In this document: one piece after another, positions 62,821 to 64,000 of the stretch | Position numbering within the stretch: position 1 is the first letter of the stretch | How the letters are laid out: every line of letters begins with the position of its first letter | From: Bacillus sp. CH30_1T | Lineage (GTDB): Bacteria; Bacillota; Bacilli; Bacillales; Bacillaceae_B | Length of the DNA stretch: 64,000 nucleotides | Assembly: GCF_008364765.1 (NCBI RefSeq) | Contig: NZ_VTUY01000010.1 | Location: 1-64,000, forward strand | Reading direction: 5' to 3' | Notes under the pieces: model-generated | Seen by the model: the letters and a program-made list of their open reading frames with translations, nothing else | The model's database searches: none | What the model was told of the DNA's origin: nothing | Made by a program: the position numbers and the translations under genes

Positions 62821-64000
62821 CTAAACCATGACCTCTCTACTTTCCTTCCACCTGGTCACATAAGCTTTCTCGATAAAATCCTTCCGATCCCCATACATCC
62901 GTATCACATCGCGGATTTCTTCCGCCAGGTATTTTTCATTCCGGTTATGGGCGAGGGATTCATAGCCGGATCCTCTTTGCAAATAATCAGAGGACGCAAC
63001 AGAATACCACTTCTCATCTTCCAGAAGAGCATTCCCAATGAAGATTTCCGATACTCTTTTACCATCATGAGTAATCTCTGCTCCTGAAACATGGAGCCTT
63101 CCAACGAATTTCCCCCGGAATCCTGGACCTCTTCCATCAGCTAAACAAACTTGAGCATCCAGAGACTGCTGGATGGCCGTACGAATATGCTTTCCTTGAA
63201 TGTCAAAGGACGTAGGATTCAAGGGAGATGGACAGATTTCGATCAATTTTTTATTGCTGATATAATCAAATGCACCAGCGTTCACTATTCCACTATTGAT
63301 CAAGCCAAGATCGCATTTCAGCATGTCCTGCAAACCGTCGGCGATTAAATTCGTAATTGGATTCTCTTCAATCACATCATGCCAGAGGAACTGGTCGAGT
63401 TTATATAATGATCTGCTTAATACGTCAATCGCCTTCTCTTTATTTTCTTTTAAAATGGCAATGACCTCTTTATCAATAGGAGATGACGCGGTATCAATTG
63501 TTTCCCCCCGGAGTAATTTGACACCATCCTTTGTTACATCCACTTCCACAATTCCAATGTATTCCCCATAACAACCGGCACTATTCATCACGGTCCCGTT
63601 CATTTCTTTTGCTTGTCGATAAAGCTTGTGGTCATGAGCAGATAGGATGATATCTACTCCATCCAGTTCATTCGCCAGCTCATCATCTGCTAGTGTCCCT
63701 ACATGATTGAGAAGAATGCAAACATCATAGTTTCCACGATTACGTTCTATTTCCTCAACGATTGCATTTTTATAATCGGTAATATGAACACCCAGACCGT
63801 CATTGAAACTCTCTAAGTCCGGGGACGAGCCTGTAATCAAGATACGCAAACCTTTTATTTCCAGAATGACACTTGATTTTACCCCATTGGCCACCGTTTT
63901 ATCTTTTCTATAAAGATTATTACTAATAAACGGTACGGTAGTATTGCTTGCCATATGCTCAAGCGTATCGAATCCATTGAACATTTCATTGTTTCCAATT
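62821..64000 (-). CDS. 5'-nucleotidase / 2',3'-cyclic phosphodiesterase-like protein (YunD type), partial
   Basis: At least 393 residues; the frame stays open to the window edge, so the N-terminus with the first metal motifs is missing. The visible metallophosphatase motifs are GNNE (in IGNNEMFNGFD), LLNHVGT and ILSAHDHKLYR (GHxH-like). A C-terminal 5_nucleotid_C domain follows (NLIADGLQDMLKCDLGLINSG, then the substrate-binding FDIQGKHIRTAI and VASSDYLQRGSGYESL). It resembles B. subtilis YunD. The ATG at 63984 is internal, not the real start. Confidence 0.85.
   Translation of the reverse strand, partial: IGNNEMFNGFDTLEHMASNTTVPFISNNLYRKDKTVANGVKSSVILEIKGLRILITGSSPDLESFNDGLGVHITDYKNAIVEEIERNRGNYDVCILLNHVGTLADDELANELDGVDIILSAHDHKLYRQAKEMNGTVMNSAGCYGEYIGIVEVDVTKDGVKLLRGETIDTASSPIDKEVIAILKENKEKAIDVLSRSLYKLDQFLWHDVIEENPITNLIADGLQDMLKCDLGLINSGIVNAGAFDYISNKKLIEICPSPLNPTSFDIQGKHIRTAIQQSLDAQVCLADGRGPGFRGKFVGRLHVSGAEITHDGKRVSEIFIGNALLEDEKWYSVASSDYLQRGSGYESLAHNRNEKYLAEEIRDVIRMYGDRKDFIEKAYVTRWKESREVMV

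Overview
The window looks like ordinary chromosome from an endospore-forming member of the Bacillaceae. The reasons are two small acid-soluble spore protein genes (sspE, sspK), strong AGGAGG-type ribosome binding sites, frequent TTG and GTG starts, and Bacillus-type operators (PerR, CtsR, Fur, Rex/Fnr, cre, sigma-B). From perR to about 27.4 kb the content and order follow the Bacillus subtilis perR-gsaB-ygaE-ygaD-ygaC-ygaB-sspE-fabL-yfhS-mutY-yfhP-yfhJ-sspK-yfhH-recX-yfhF-yfhE-yfhD segment, with insertions. I infer a Rossellomorea or marine 'Bacillus'-like genome; the genus cannot be proved from this window alone.

Layout. 0-6.3 kb: tail of an IS1182-like transposase, perR, a cobalamin adenosyltransferase with a D-2-hydroxyacid dehydrogenase, bcp, a 2-TM potassium-channel-like protein and a three-gene ABC-2 exporter. 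6.4-9.1 kb: gsaB and ygaE. 9.1-15 kb: a five-gene oligopeptide ABC importer in appDFABC order. 15-27.5 kb: the conserved yga/yfh block with MutY, RecX, FabL and spore proteins. 27.5-34.5 kb: doxX with two Rex/Fnr palindromes, an ABC1/UbiB kinase, an alkyltransferase-like protein, a HAD phosphatase and CtsR-controlled clpE. 35-42.3 kb: sigma-B-type catalase katE, a yhbD/yhbE-like pair, a phosphodiesterase, a YxiO-like transporter and an azoreductase. 42.4-46.3 kb: small, membrane and domain-of-unknown-function genes. 46.4-51.8 kb: a CitA/DctS-type two-component system facing a tctCBA tripartite tricarboxylate transporter with a perfect cre site. 52-54 kb: TerC and DUF421 membrane proteins. 53.7-58.8 kb: Fur-controlled iron acquisition, with a YcgT-like ferredoxin-NADP reductase divergent from a siderophore ABC transporter. 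58.8-64 kb: a BASS transporter fused translationally to a GlcD-type FAD dehydrogenase, a threonine aldolase, a decayed alpha/beta hydrolase and a 5'-nucleotidase that runs off the end.

How it works together. Several genes concern oxidative stress and redox (PerR, Bcp, KatE, AzoR, the Rex/Fnr-marked DoxX, YcgT). Others concern organic acid and peptide uptake (app-like operon, tct, BASS/GlcD) and sporulation. I see no rRNA, tRNA, CRISPR array, prophage or defence island.

No clear new multi-gene system is visible. The best leads are non-coding: a three-hairpin structured element between ygaC and ygaD, two families of unannotated intergenic repeats (one with inverted ends), a recurring GAGGGACGGACC hairpin, and paired palindromes at the yhbD-like promoter. 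Start sites below were often moved inward from the longest open frame to the start that has a ribosome binding site.
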